From Blastopirellula sp. (lineage in GTDB: Bacteria > Planctomycetota > Planctomycetia > Pirellulales > Pirellulaceae), in assembly GCA_002733575.1 (NCBI GenBank), contig NVWB01000156.1, forward strand, positions 1-51,877: a stretch of 51,877 bases of DNA. Direction: 5' to 3'. The position numbers were made by a program, and so were the translations under genes. The notes under the pieces are model-generated. The model was not told the origin of the DNA and did not search any database. It saw only the letters and a list, made by a program, of their open reading frames with translations. Within the stretch, counting starts at the first letter, position 1, and each line of letters begins with the position of its first letter. Of the stretch, positions 9,143 to 18,389 are shown one piece after another.

Positions 9143-10630
9143 ATGAAACCCGAATTTCAAAATCCTGTTGATCAAAATAAATTGCTTGACACACGTCGTC
9201 ATTTCTTTGGACAAGCGGCCAAAGGAATTGGCGTAGCCGCATTGGCTTCTTTGCTAGGGAATGAGTCCCAGGCAGATCAAGCTACTGAATCGAAAAGTGT
9301 CGCAGCCCCAAGTGGCCTGATGAAACAATATCATCATCCGCCCAAAGCCAAACGTGTGATTTATATGTTCCAAAGTGGGGCACCTTCGCAACAAGATTTA
9401 TTTGATCATAAACCGAAGTTGCAAGAACATTTCAACGAAGATCTGCGCGATCACGTTGACATGAATCAACGGGTCACGGGAATGACAGCTGGTCAGAAGA
9501 CCTACCCTTTGGCTGGCACCAAATATAAGTTCACCAAACATGGTGAATCTGGCACGGAGATCAGTGAACTGTTGCCTCATATCTCAGGCATCGCTGATGA
9601 TATCTGTTTAGTTCGGTCAATGCACACCACAGCGATCAACCATGATCCGGCGATTACATTTTTTCAAACAGGTCACCAGCTTCCCGGTCGTCCGAGTATC
9701 GGTTCATGGCTATCCTACGGGCTAGGTCGTGTGAACGACAACTTGCCGACGTTTGTGGCAATGGCTTCACGCGGAACAGGTCGTCCCAGTTGTCAACCGC
9801 TGTATGATCGCCTGTGGGGAAGTGGTTTTTTGCCAACCAAACATGCTGGTGTAAAACTGATGGGCGTAGGTGACCCAGTTCTCTACTTAAATAACCCAAG
9901 TGGATTTAATGCAACTGCCCGACGTCGCATGCTGGATGACTTGGCCAAGTTGAACCGAAAAAAGTTAGAAGAATTCGGTGACCCTGAAATTAATACTCGA
10001 ATTCAACAGTACGAACTTGCGTATCGAATGCAAACCTCGATTCCCGAGTTGACGGACTTTTCAGATGAGCCCAAGCATGTTCTGGAAATGTATGGCCCCG
10101 ATGTGATGAATCGTGGCACGTATGCCTATAACTGTTTGCTGGCCCGCAGAATGGCCGAACGTGATGTGCGATTTATTCAACTCTTCCACATGGGTTGGGA
10201 TCAACATTACACCTTGCCAAAACAACTGTCAGGCCAATGTCGAGACGCCGATCAACCTTCGGCTGCGTTGGTCAAAGATCTGAAGCAACGCGGAATGCTT
10301 GACGACACCCTGATTGTTTGGGGAGGCGAGTTTGGCCGGACTTCGTATTGCCAAGGAAAACTAACACCAGAGAACTACGGGCGCGATCATCATCCGCGTT
10401 GCTTCTCTCTCTGGCTGGCTGGGGCAGGAATTAAACCGGGGATCACCTACGGAAGAACGGATGATTACTGCTACAACATTACCGAAAACCCGGTGAATGT
10501 GCATGATCTTCACACCACGATGTTGCACCTGCTGGGGATCGATCACCTTCGGCTAACGCATAAATTCCAAGGCCGACATTACCGCTTAACCGATGTGCAT
10601 GGCGAACTGGTTGATGGAATTCTGTCATGA
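9143..10630 (+). CDS. DUF1501 domain protein, Tat-exported, copy 2
   Basis: 495 residues with a twin-arginine signal ([20 protein letters not shown]) and a complete DUF1501 domain: [86 protein letters not shown] and [20 protein letters not shown]. The length is identical to copy 1. It lies 66 bp downstream of PSD1 copy 2 on the same strand, so the two are likely cotranscribed. Predicted location is periplasmic or outer-surface. Activity is unknown for the family; the conserved Asp/His positions fit a metal-dependent phosphatase/sulfatase-like fold, which is an inference. Confidence 0.93.
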   Translation: MKPEFQNPVDQNKLLDTRRHFFGQAAKGIGVAALASLLGNESQADQATESKSVAAPSGLMKQYHHPPKAKRVIYMFQSGAPSQQDLFDHKPKLQEHFNEDLRDHVDMNQRVTGMTAGQKTYPLAGTKYKFTKHGESGTEISELLPHISGIADDICLVRSMHTTAINHDPAITFFQTGHQLPGRPSIGSWLSYGLGRVNDNLPTFVAMASRGTGRPSCQPLYDRLWGSGFLPTKHAGVKLMGVGDPVLYLNNPSGFNATARRRMLDDLAKLNRKKLEEFGDPEINTRIQQYELAYRMQTSIPELTDFSDEPKHVLEMYGPDVMNRGTYAYNCLLARRMAERDVRFIQLFHMGWDQHYTLPKQLSGQCRDADQPSAALVKDLKQRGMLDDTLIVWGGEFGRTSYCQGKLTPENYGRDHHPRCFSLWLAGAGIKPGITYGRTDDYCYNITENPVNVHDLHTTMLHLLGIDHLRLTHKFQGRHYRLTDVHGELVDGILS

Positions 10631-10720
10631 TTACCGGTCGCAATTCAATGAAGTGCCATATCTAGCCATCTACCCCAAATCTTTGATAAGATATGAGGTT
10701 TGTATCCTTCTATCTTTTGA

Positions 10721-13357
10721 GTGAGAGTGGCATTGTTTTTCGAGCGGCTCGGACTGTTCGTGACGAAATACTGGGTTCCAATAATTCTATTTTGGTTCAC
10801 TGTAAGTGTCTGCGCATTTATCTTACCACCCAAGTGGGATGATGTTACGCTCGATGGTGACCTGGCCTATCTTCCAGCAACGGTGACCAGTGCAATTGGA
10901 GAGGCCGCACTGGCCGAAGCGTTTCCGCAAGATCTTGCCAAAAGCCAAGTTGTGATCGTGGTCACACGCAGCGATCAAGAAGATCTCTCGGACGAAGACC
11001 TCTATTTCATTGATCGCTTGGCGGCCCCGTTTCAAAACGCTCAAGGAATCGCACTGTTTCAGCAAGCGGTTGACGCTGATTCACACCTGTCTTCTGAACA
11101 GCTGAATGCCAAGGCAGATACTGCTTGGCTAGAAGCAAATTTATTAGATGGATCAAACCCTGCCCCTTTGTGGAACTTATCTACTCTCAACACCAAATTA
11201 GGGCGAACCGATGAGGCGGATGAGTTTCGTCAAAAGGCGATTGCGTATGATAAGTCCTTGAAAGACTTCGAGGGAGAAATCCTTCCAGAAGATCAGCCTG
11301 ATTGGAAGTTGTTTGATGTTTGGACACGTCACACGCCAGTTGTTGGGGAGATGCTGACTAGCGAAGACAACAAGGCAGTGCTTGTTGTTTTACGAATTAC
11401 CAATGAATTTATGGCAACTGAAAATGTGCGAATCATTGAAGAAATAACTCAGCAAGTGCAACAGTTTAAAGATCAAGCCGTTGCTAGTGAAATGGCACAT
11501 CTGAAATTCAACATTACCGGCAATGCAGCGGTCGGCGGTGATATGTTATTAGCGGCCAAGCAAAGTATTGCCAATACCGAGAAGTTGACCGTGGTCTTGA
11601 TCATTGTGATTCTGTTGTTGATCTACCGCTCTCCCGTGATGTTGTTGATCCCCATGGTATCAATTGGAGTTTCTCTGGTGGTTTCAACTTGGTTAGTGGC
11701 CGCACTAACACAGGTTAATTTGATTGAAGGCTTTGAGTGGTGGAATTTCAAGGTCTTTAAAACGTCTAAGATCTTTATCATTGTCATTCTATTTGGGGCA
11801 GGAACCGATTTTTGCTTGTTTCTGATTGCCCGTTATCGAGAGGAGCTCATCAAAAATGTCAAACAGAACTGGGCAGTTCCCAAAGCAATCGCAGGCGTGG
11901 GAGATGCCTTAGTCGGCAGTGCGCTGACCACCATCTTTGGATTGGGCATGATGTTTTTTGCCGATTTTGGGAAGTACAGTAACAGTGGCCCTGCGATTGC
12001 TCTGTGTTTATTTATCACCTTAATTACGTGTCTTACTTTGTCTCCTGCTCTGCTGCGTGCATTGGGTCCACTTTTGTTTTGGCCATGGAAAATAGAATCG
12101 CATACCGTAAACCTTCCCAAGCGACCGAAACTATTTCAGAATTACTGGGAACGATTGACCGGATTAATCTGCCAATATCCTGGTTTCATTCTGGTCGGGT
12201 CTGTTTCGATCATGGCCATTCCTGCTGTGCCGAGTATTTACCGCTCCATCACTACCGGCGAAGCGGTTGAAGTCTCTTATGATATGTTGAATGATTTAGA
12301 GAATGATATTCCCTCAAAGATGGGCGCCAAGGTTCTTGAAAATCATTTTCCTTTAGGAGAAACCACGCCGATCACCATCTTGATTCATCATCCAGATGCC
12401 GATTTTGACTCACCTGCTGGGGAGACGATGATATCGTCTCTGGCGAAATCACTCTTCGATTTTGATGAACACATTGTCAAGGTATTTAGCTCAGAAACTC
12501 CGCTCGGTAAACGGCCCAAGCGGTACACCCCGTTCTCAAGCGCAGGTCGTGCAAAACTGTTTTTAAAAAATCATATTCGGACCAAAGAAGTTTTCCTTAG
12601 CCAAGTTCCTGAATTACAGGGGCATGTAACAAGGCTCAGGGTCGTCACCGATCTCAACCCGTTTTCCATCGAAGCAGTTCAGTTATCGCATAAAATCAAA
12701 GATTATTTAGTATCGAAATCGGTTTCTTTGGATGACCCATCCTGGAAGAATGCGGAATTTAAATTCGCTGGCACGACGATTTCGATTGGCGATTTGCGTG
12801 ATGTGACTACCAATGATACGCAGCGAATTGAAATCCTAGTGGTCGTCGCGGTGTTTATCGTTTTGCTGGTGATTTTACGAAAACCGGTCATCTGTTTGTA
12901 TATGATTACCTCGGTGCTGTTTAGCTATTATGTCACTATCGGCCTGACCGCTTGGTTCTTTGAATGGGTCTATTACGATTCCTACGCAGGGCTTGATTGG
13001 AAAGTTCCACTTTTCTTGTTTGTGATATTGGTCGCCATTGGGCAAGATTACAATATCTATCTGGCGACCCGAGTGTTTGAAGAACAACGCAAAAAAGGGG
13101 CCATTGAAGGTCTCAAGTCGGCAGTTGGAAAAACAGGCGGAATTATCACCAGTTGTGGGCTGATTATGGCCGGAACCTTTGGTTCGATGTGTGCTGGTTC
13201 GTTACGGGGCATCATCGAACTCGGATTTGCCCTGACTTTAGGCGTGTTGATTGATACGTTTATTGTGAGAACGATTCTCATGCCTTGCTTTCTGGCGTTG
13301 TTAATTCGTTGGCAAGAGCGTGGGGAAACTTCATCAGAATCGAATATCCAAGAATAA
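10721..13357 (+). CDS. MMPL/RND-family integral membrane transporter
   Basis: 878 residues with a GTG start; a second in-frame GTG six bases on is equally possible. The layout is the RND/MMPL one: an N-terminal transmembrane helix (about 10-30), a large extracytoplasmic domain, a helix bundle beginning KLTVVLIIVILLLIYRSPV, a second helix, domain and bundle set, and a C-terminal bundle. Each half contains the MMPL-type charged motif in a membrane helix: GAGTDFCLFLIARYREEL in the first and GQDYNIYLATRVFEEQRKKG in the second, both followed by a GxxIxSxG/ALTTIFGLGMMFFADF-like helix. Such proteins use the proton gradient to export lipids or hydrophobic compounds. The substrate cannot be told from the sequence. 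No periplasmic adaptor or outer-membrane channel gene is adjacent. Confidence 0.9.
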   Translation: MRVALFFERLGLFVTKYWVPIILFWFTVSVCAFILPPKWDDVTLDGDLAYLPATVTSAIGEAALAEAFPQDLAKSQVVIVVTRSDQEDLSDEDLYFIDRLAAPFQNAQGIALFQQAVDADSHLSSEQLNAKADTAWLEANLLDGSNPAPLWNLSTLNTKLGRTDEADEFRQKAIAYDKSLKDFEGEILPEDQPDWKLFDVWTRHTPVVGEMLTSEDNKAVLVVLRITNEFMATENVRIIEEITQQVQQFKDQAVASEMAHLKFNITGNAAVGGDMLLAAKQSIANTEKLTVVLIIVILLLIYRSPVMLLIPMVSIGVSLVVSTWLVAALTQVNLIEGFEWWNFKVFKTSKIFIIVILFGAGTDFCLFLIARYREELIKNVKQNWAVPKAIAGVGDALVGSALTTIFGLGMMFFADFGKYSNSGPAIALCLFITLITCLTLSPALLRALGPLLFWPWKIESHTVNLPKRPKLFQNYWERLTGLICQYPGFILVGSVSIMAIPAVPSIYRSITTGEAVEVSYDMLNDLENDIPSKMGAKVLENHFPLGETTPITILIHHPDADFDSPAGETMISSLAKSLFDFDEHIVKVFSSETPLGKRPKRYTPFSSAGRAKLFLKNHIRTKEVFLSQVPELQGHVTRLRVVTDLNPFSIEAVQLSHKIKDYLVSKSVSLDDPSWKNAEFKFAGTTISIGDLRDVTTNDTQRIEILVVVAVFIVLLVILRKPVICLYMITSVLFSYYVTIGLTAWFFEWVYYDSYAGLDWKVPLFLFVILVAIGQDYNIYLATRVFEEQRKKGAIEGLKSAVGKTGGIITSCGLIMAGTFGSMCAGSLRGIIELGFALTLGVLIDTFIVRTILMPCFLALLIRWQERGETSSESNIQE

Positions 13358-13457
13358 TTTCTTTGTGCCTTGCCTGACACTTCGCTTTGAAGTTGGTAAA
13401 ACATGGGTATCTGTTGATTCCGGTGTTACTCTCATCCTTTTCAACCCTGACTTATTT

Positions 13458-13463
13458 AAGGGA
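13458..13463 (+). promoter_or_regulatory. Ribosome binding site of glutamine synthetase
   Basis: AAGGGA lies 7 nt before the ATG at 13471. It decides for this start over an upstream in-frame TTG/ATG-like extension at 13387, whose extra 28 residues are hydrophobic and absent from the family. Confidence 0.6.
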
Positions 13464-13470
13464 ATGCCTT

Positions 13471-14895
13471 ATGACCTCGCCCAAATCTGCTAAAGACGTT
13501 TTACGAATGTGTCGCGAACATGATGTGAAAGCGATCGACTTTCGCTTCATGGATTTTCCAGGGCTCTGGCAGCACTTTACCATTCCTGTCAAAAGGTTGA
13601 GTGAAGATACGTTTGAAGACGGCTTGGGGTTTGACGGGTCAAGCATCCGAGGTTGGCAGGCGATTAACGAGAGCGATATGCTCGTGGTGCCGCAGGCCGA
13701 TACCGCATTCATTGATCCATTTTGTGAATTGCCGACTCTGGTGATGATTTGTAATATCCAAGACCCAATCACTCGTGAAGATTATTCGCGTGATCCGCGA
13801 AATGTTGCGCGAAAATCGGTCAATTATTTAAACAGCACCGGAATTGCAGACACAGCGTTCTTTGGACCTGAAGCCGAGTTCTTTATTTTTGATGATGTTC
13901 GGTTTGATCAAGCTGCCCAGCATGGTTTTTATTACGTGGATAGCGTGGAAGGCGAATGGAATCGGGGGCGAGTCGAGAACCCGAACCTGGGCAACAAAAT
14001 ACGACACAAGGAAGGCTACTTCCCTGTGCCGCCTGCTGATCAATTGATGGACATCCGTAATGAGATGATGCAGACGATGATCGATTGTGGCTTGGATGTT
14101 GAATGCCAGCATCACGAAGTGGCCACCGGCGGTCAAGCTGAAATCGATTTGAAGTATGACAAGTTGGTCAAAATGGCCGACGACATGTTGATCTACAAAT
14201 ACATTGTAAAAAATGTCGCCAAAAAACATGGCAAGACTGTGACCTTTATGCCTAAGCCGGTTTTCTCCGACAATGGCTCCGGCATGCACACGCATATCTC
14301 ATTCTGGAAAGACGGCAATCCACTGTTTGCCGGCAATGGCTACGCGGGTCTCAGTGATATGGCCCTACACGCAATTGGGGGAATCCTCAAACATGCGAAT
14401 TCTCTGTTAGCATTCACGAACCCAACCACCAATAGCTACAAACGCTTAGTGCCAGGCTACGAAGCCCCGGTGAACTTGGCCTATTCGCAGCGCAACCGAT
14501 CTGCCGCTTGTCGAATTCCTATGTACAGCTCCGACCCAAAAACTAAGCGAATTGAATTCCGCTGTCCTGATCCAAGCTGTAACCCTTACTTGGCATTCGC
14601 TGCGTTGTCGATGGCGGCCATCGATGGCATTCAAAATAAAATAGATCCAGGCGATCCACTGGATAAAGACATCTATGATTTGCCACCAGAAGAAGCGGCA
14701 GCCGTGAAAAAAACGCCTGCTTCACTTGATGCTGCGTTGACCGCCTTACAGATGGATCATGAGTACTTACTCAAGGGCGATGTGTTTACTCAAGATGTTA
14801 TCGACACGTGGATTCATTACAAACGAATCAACGAAGTCGATGCAGTTCGGATGCGTCCGCATCCGTATGAATTCTGTTTGTATTACGATATTTAA
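13471..14895 (+). CDS. glnA: Glutamine synthetase, type I
   Basis: 474 residues, the usual length for bacterial GSI. It catalyses ATP-dependent ligation of ammonia to glutamate in the cytoplasm. Family motifs in order: [10 protein letters not shown] near residue 50, [12 protein letters not shown] (metal-binding glutamates), [27 protein letters not shown] (the catalytic NGSGMH loop), [20 protein letters not shown] and [20 protein letters not shown]. Near the C-terminus, DIYDLPPEE places a Tyr at about residue 402, equivalent to the adenylylated Tyr397 of enterobacterial GlnA, so regulation by adenylylation is plausible. It stands between the MMPL gene and an RraA-like gene on the same strand. 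No PII or ntr gene is in the window. Confidence 0.97.
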   Translation: MTSPKSAKDVLRMCREHDVKAIDFRFMDFPGLWQHFTIPVKRLSEDTFEDGLGFDGSSIRGWQAINESDMLVVPQADTAFIDPFCELPTLVMICNIQDPITREDYSRDPRNVARKSVNYLNSTGIADTAFFGPEAEFFIFDDVRFDQAAQHGFYYVDSVEGEWNRGRVENPNLGNKIRHKEGYFPVPPADQLMDIRNEMMQTMIDCGLDVECQHHEVATGGQAEIDLKYDKLVKMADDMLIYKYIVKNVAKKHGKTVTFMPKPVFSDNGSGMHTHISFWKDGNPLFAGNGYAGLSDMALHAIGGILKHANSLLAFTNPTTNSYKRLVPGYEAPVNLAYSQRNRSAACRIPMYSSDPKTKRIEFRCPDPSCNPYLAFAALSMAAIDGIQNKIDPGDPLDKDIYDLPPEEAAAVKKTPASLDAALTALQMDHEYLLKGDVFTQDVIDTWIHYKRINEVDAVRMRPHPYEFCLYYDI

Positions 14896-14952
14896 CAACC
14901 TGATGGTTCGATCTTGTGTTTCTCTTTAACTAAATGCCTTTAGGAAAACCGA

Positions 14953-15678
14953 ATGACTGTCGACTCACAACTGATTGCTCGACTTGCTGAAATTGATACT
15001 CCGACTATTTGCAACGTCATCGAACTTTTTGACGTGGTGCCTCGGAATCAAGGTTTTACAGATGCTAGGATTCGATGCGAATTTCCGGCGTTAAAACCGA
15101 TGGTTGGGTTCGCGGCAACCGCTTCTTTTCGATCGGATCAGCCACCAGTCGGGGGCGATGCTTATGGAAGTATACAGTCTCAACTGGAACAATTTGCAGA
15201 ACTGGCAGGGCCGGCGGTTGTTGTATTTCAAGACTTAGATGACCCGGCAGTTTCGGCAACCTTTGGCGAAGTGATGTGCTCGACCTACAAAGCGTATGGA
15301 TCAGCCGGGCTGATTACTTCAGGAGCAGGACGCGATATTGATCAAGTGCGTGAACTCGATTATCCCGTATTCACTGGCGGCACAATTGCCTCGCACGCTT
15401 ACTGTCATATTTTGCATCTCGGCTTGCCGGTTCGTGTTGGCGGACTAACCGTGTTGCAAAACGACTTGCTACATGGAGATGCCAACGGTGTGGCCAGAAT
15501 TCCGCTGGATATTGCAGCAGAAATTCCAGATGTTACTGCCGAGTTTTATGATGCAGAAAAAATCATGCTCGATTATGTCAACGGACCAGATGAAAAAACG
15601 GTGACCGGATTCACCGAGCGAAGAGTGGAATTTCAGGAAGTTGTGGCCAAGATCAAGGCTCGTGTTTCACGAGCTTAG
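14953..15678 (+). CDS. RraA-like / 4-hydroxy-4-methyl-2-oxoglutarate aldolase family protein
   Basis: 241 residues, spanning the RraA-like fold (formerly annotated as dimethylmenaquinone methyltransferase). Recognisable elements are an N-terminal TPTICNVIELF, the GEVMCSTYKAYGSAGLITSG segment and the metal/substrate-site GAGRDIDQV (Arg127-Asp128), then a long strand pair and NDLLHGDANGVARIP, which is characteristic of HMG/CHA aldolases (the family is often GD-xxGV). The likely reaction is class II, metal-dependent cleavage of an oxo-acid such as HMG or oxaloacetate; an RNase E-binding RraA role is less likely in this lineage. AGGA at 14942 sits 7 nt before the ATG. The gap to glnA is 57 bp, so cotranscription is possible. 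A strong bidirectional terminator lies downstream. Confidence 0.85.
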   Translation: MTVDSQLIARLAEIDTPTICNVIELFDVVPRNQGFTDARIRCEFPALKPMVGFAATASFRSDQPPVGGDAYGSIQSQLEQFAELAGPAVVVFQDLDDPAVSATFGEVMCSTYKAYGSAGLITSGAGRDIDQVRELDYPVFTGGTIASHAYCHILHLGLPVRVGGLTVLQNDLLHGDANGVARIPLDIAAEIPDVTAEFYDAEKIMLDYVNGPDEKTVTGFTERRVEFQEVVAKIKARVSRA

Positions 15679-15685
15679 AAACCGT

Positions 15686-15876
15686 GTAGGGTGGCTGCCG
15701 ATAGGACAGCCGCCTGATTATCGGCAGCGGATGCAAGAGAGATTTTCACAAGAGAAAATTCAAATACAATTTTCTTGAATAGTTTCACAGCAAGTGATTG
15801 AATCTTCAATTGAGTTTGCCTGTTTTTGCAGGCACACTCAATTGACAGGCGACTGGCCTATCGGCAGCCACCCTAC
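15686..15876. repeat. Palindromic element with 20-bp perfect terminal inverted repeats
   Basis: GTAGGGTGGCTGCCGATAGG at 15686-15705 is repeated exactly in inverted orientation at 15857-15876. The interior carries a second hairpin (15807-15822 with 15829-15844, one mismatch in 16 bp). The 191-bp unit resembles a miniature inverted-repeat element without coding capacity. One arm with its ACCCTACAAG end recurs at 24691 and, more diverged, at 45702 and 51659. Confidence 0.75.
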
Positions 15877-15886
15877 AAGAACTAAA

Positions 15887-15924
15887 AAAACAGTGTTGGT
15901 TCAAATTAGAACCAACACTGTTTT
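15887..15924. terminator. Bidirectional rho-independent terminator
   Basis: A perfect 16-bp stem (AAAACAGTGTTGGTTC paired with GAACCAACACTGTTTT, 6-nt loop AAATTA) has an A-run on the left arm and a T-run on the right. It sits between the convergent RraA-like and Gfo/Idh/MocA genes and can serve both. Confidence 0.85.
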
Positions 15925-15953
15925 GATTTAAATCAAGTCAAATGCCGTTTGCC

Positions 15954-17438
15954 TTAAACCTTACCAGCGGCTGGTACAATAAATGGTGCCCGGTATTCGC
16001 GGGTCAACATCACATCGGCTGCGGCGTTACCAATAAAGGTTTCGCTCTTCGGATTGAACTTCAACAGCGGCCCAAGTTGAATTTTTTCTTTGGCCAAGTT
16101 GACTTTGTTGTCAGTCAGGTGACTGGCAAAACGATCTAAGGTTGCGGCCACATCTTCGGTGGTTTCGATGTCTTGCAAACGCTCTAGGCATTCTCCTTGA
16201 GAAACGCGGTCGCCAGAATAGTAAGAGATATTACCCAAGTGACACAACGCACTGGAAAGATGCCCGTCTTCGATATCGGCATTCAAGTCATTTTTATCAC
16301 GACTGCGAACGGCATCTAAGAAGTTCTGGAAGTGATCCGCACCACCTTTGAACTCTTTGACTTTATTGCCTTCAAGGTCAAATGCGGCGCCGCTTGAATA
16401 CGAGGTCATCACCACATAGCCTTCGGTTCCTTCAAAGATCACGCCAACGCGAGAGCCTTTGTATTTCTTGCTGCTCTCTTTGAGGTTTTTGTCGTAAACT
16501 AATCCACGCACTTCAAAAACTAAGGCTCTATCGCCGAAGTCATGCAGCACCATTTGTGTGTTGGCCGTGTCGCCTGCATCGTTGTAAGCGTAGCGTCCAC
16601 CATAGCTGATGATAGTATTGCTAAGTTGATTCACTCCAAGTCCCCAGCGGGCCAAGTCCATTTGATGGATGCCTTGGTTGCCTAAGTCTCCGTTGCCAAA
16701 ATCGCGTTGCCAATGCCAGTCGTAATGGAATTGTGGGCGAGTCACTGGACCCATTGGGGCAGGGCCTGTCCAAAGATTGTGATCGACCGTTTTTGGTGGA
16801 TCGTACGTGCCTAATTCGCCGATGCTTTTGCGGGCTTTGTAGCAGAGACCACGAGCCACTTTGCAGTGCCCAATTTTACCGGAATGAACATAGTCCATCG
16901 CTGCGATCATGCCAGGGTTCGAGCGGCTTTGGGTTCCGGTTTGGCAAATTTTATTGTACTTACGTGCCGCTTCAACAATTCGCCGGCCTTCGCTCACGTT
17001 ATGGCTCACCGGCTTTTCAACGTAAACATCTTTGCCTGCTTGAATCGACCAAATCGCGGCCAGTGCATGCCAGTGATTCGGCGTGGCAATCGTGACAATA
17101 TCAACCGTAGGGTCTTCCAGAACTCGGCGAATATCTTGCACGAACTTCGGTTTGCGGCCTTGTCGTTTCTCAATCTGTGTGGCGCGACTTTCCCCGTAGG
17201 AAGTATCAACGTCACAAACATACGTGATCTCAGTATCTTTTCGGCCAGCAAACGCACCAATGTGCGAACCGCCGCGACCTTTGACGCCGACTACGGCAAC
17301 GCTCAATTTTTCATTGGGGCTCTTGCTTTGTGGTGCTTCTTCAGCAGCAAAAAGTGAACTGGCACCTGTGGCAGTAACTGCCGCTGCCGAGGCCATCATC
17401 GAGTCTTCTAAAAACTGGCGACGAGTTTTACGTGACAT
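15954..17438 (-). CDS. Gfo/Idh/MocA family oxidoreductase, Tat-exported
   Basis: 494 residues from the ATG at 17438, chosen because it directly precedes a twin-arginine signal (TRRQFLEDSMMASAAAVTATG). GGAG lies 9 nt upstream; a longer frame to 17513 adds non-family residues. The mature protein starts with a Rossmann fold (KLSVAVVGVKGRGGS, residues about 45-58), the NHWHA segment near 121 and the catalytic-site EKPVSH (141-146) of the Gfo/Idh/MocA family. A C-terminal alpha/beta domain follows with GDFGNGDLGNQGIHQMDLARWGLG. Members oxidise or epimerise sugars with tightly bound NAD(P); exported planctomycete versions are common, and recent work on the family ties such enzymes to 3-keto-glycoside formation. 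With the TIM-barrel, ThuA and DUF1080 genes here, a role in keto-sugar chemistry is plausible but inferred. Confidence 0.93.
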   Translation of the reverse strand: MSRKTRRQFLEDSMMASAAAVTATGASSLFAAEEAPQSKSPNEKLSVAVVGVKGRGGSHIGAFAGRKDTEITYVCDVDTSYGESRATQIEKRQGRKPKFVQDIRRVLEDPTVDIVTIATPNHWHALAAIWSIQAGKDVYVEKPVSHNVSEGRRIVEAARKYNKICQTGTQSRSNPGMIAAMDYVHSGKIGHCKVARGLCYKARKSIGELGTYDPPKTVDHNLWTGPAPMGPVTRPQFHYDWHWQRDFGNGDLGNQGIHQMDLARWGLGVNQLSNTIISYGGRYAYNDAGDTANTQMVLHDFGDRALVFEVRGLVYDKNLKESSKKYKGSRVGVIFEGTEGYVVMTSYSSGAAFDLEGNKVKEFKGGADHFQNFLDAVRSRDKNDLNADIEDGHLSSALCHLGNISYYSGDRVSQGECLERLQDIETTEDVAATLDRFASHLTDNKVNLAKEKIQLGPLLKFNPKSETFIGNAAADVMLTREYRAPFIVPAAGKV

Positions 17439-17595
17439 GAAAAGAACTCCAATATCGGTGGGTGAAAGTGAGCGGCTTACTAGCCAGAGAAGTGCTGTTT
17501 GACTTCCCCACATCGTAACAAATCTACGGGTGATTGCAAACTTTTTACGCCGAGAGAGGGTTTAGCTGCGAATGTGAATAGAAAAGGGGGCGGAT

Positions 17596-18387
17596 TCACT
17601 TCTTGCCATACTTGGCAACCATCCAGTTGGCCAGCGGTGGGCACAGCCGGTCGACCCAGACGAGGGCTTTTCCGCTGATGCTGAGGATGATTTCTTGTTT
17701 GCCGAGTTCAATCGCTCTGACAGTTTTTTGAGCCACTTGCAACGGGGTCATCCCTTTTTCACTCTCCGAAGGTTGACGGCCTTTCTTTTCGATGACCGAA
17801 TCGAAGAACTCGCTTTTGGTCGTGCTGGGGCTCACCAGTAAAACATCAATCCCTTCGCCTGCGAGTTCGGCGCGCAGGGCATCGTTGAAACCGTGCATGG
17901 CAAATTTGCCAGCACAGTATTCGCTTTTTCCTGGAACTGCCCTGTGCCCTAGTACCGATCCGATGTTCACAATAATCGGGCTGTTGCCTTGGTAGAGCAG
18001 GGGAAGTGCCCCGCGGATGAGTTCGACCGGTGCAAAGAAATCGACTTCCATTACTTGGCGAAGTCGTTCTGGCGTGGCGTCTTCAAAAAAACCGAGTGCC
18101 CCGATGCCGGCATTGTTGATCAAGATATCTAAGCCGCCCATTTTTTCTTGCGCGGTATCTAGTAGTTTTTGACGCAGATCGATATCGGTAATGTCTCCGG
18201 TAACGATGTGGAGCTCGCCAGCAAAATCTTTGACCTCTTCTAGCAATTGTTCAAGCTGAGGTTCACGACGGGCACAAACGACAACTCTGGCTCCTCGTTC
18301 TACTAACAACAATGCCAGAGCACGACCGATTCCGCTTGAGGCACCAGTGACGATGATGCGTTTGCCAGGGAGTGTACGTCTCGCCAT
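17596..18387 (-). CDS. Short-chain dehydrogenase/reductase (classical SDR)
   Basis: 263 residues. It has the NAD(P)-binding TGASSGIG (14-21), the NNAG motif (91-94) and the catalytic triad Ser144, Tyr157, Lys161 in NIGSVLG...SEYCAGK. VCARRE at the end of strand 2 (Arg39-Arg40 region) favours NADP. The C-terminal portion (VDRLCPPLANWMVAKYGKK) is hydrophobic and basic, suggesting peripheral membrane association, as in DltE/YqjQ-like SDRs. Its ATG lies 2 bp after the stop codon of hflX, so both belong to one operon. The substrate is not predictable. Confidence 0.93.
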   Translation of the reverse strand: MARRTLPGKRIIVTGASSGIGRALALLLVERGARVVVCARREPQLEQLLEEVKDFAGELHIVTGDITDIDLRQKLLDTAQEKMGGLDILINNAGIGALGFFEDATPERLRQVMEVDFFAPVELIRGALPLLYQGNSPIIVNIGSVLGHRAVPGKSEYCAGKFAMHGFNDALRAELAGEGIDVLLVSPSTTKSEFFDSVIEKKGRQPSESEKGMTPLQVAQKTVRAIELGKQEIILSISGKALVWVDRLCPPLANWMVAKYGKK

Positions 18388-18389
18388 GC

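Noticed and set aside
13828..14295. 155-codon open frame antisense to glutamine synthetase
   Set aside because: It lies wholly inside glnA, which is conserved end to end; the antisense peptide has no recognisable domain and is a by-product of codon bias.
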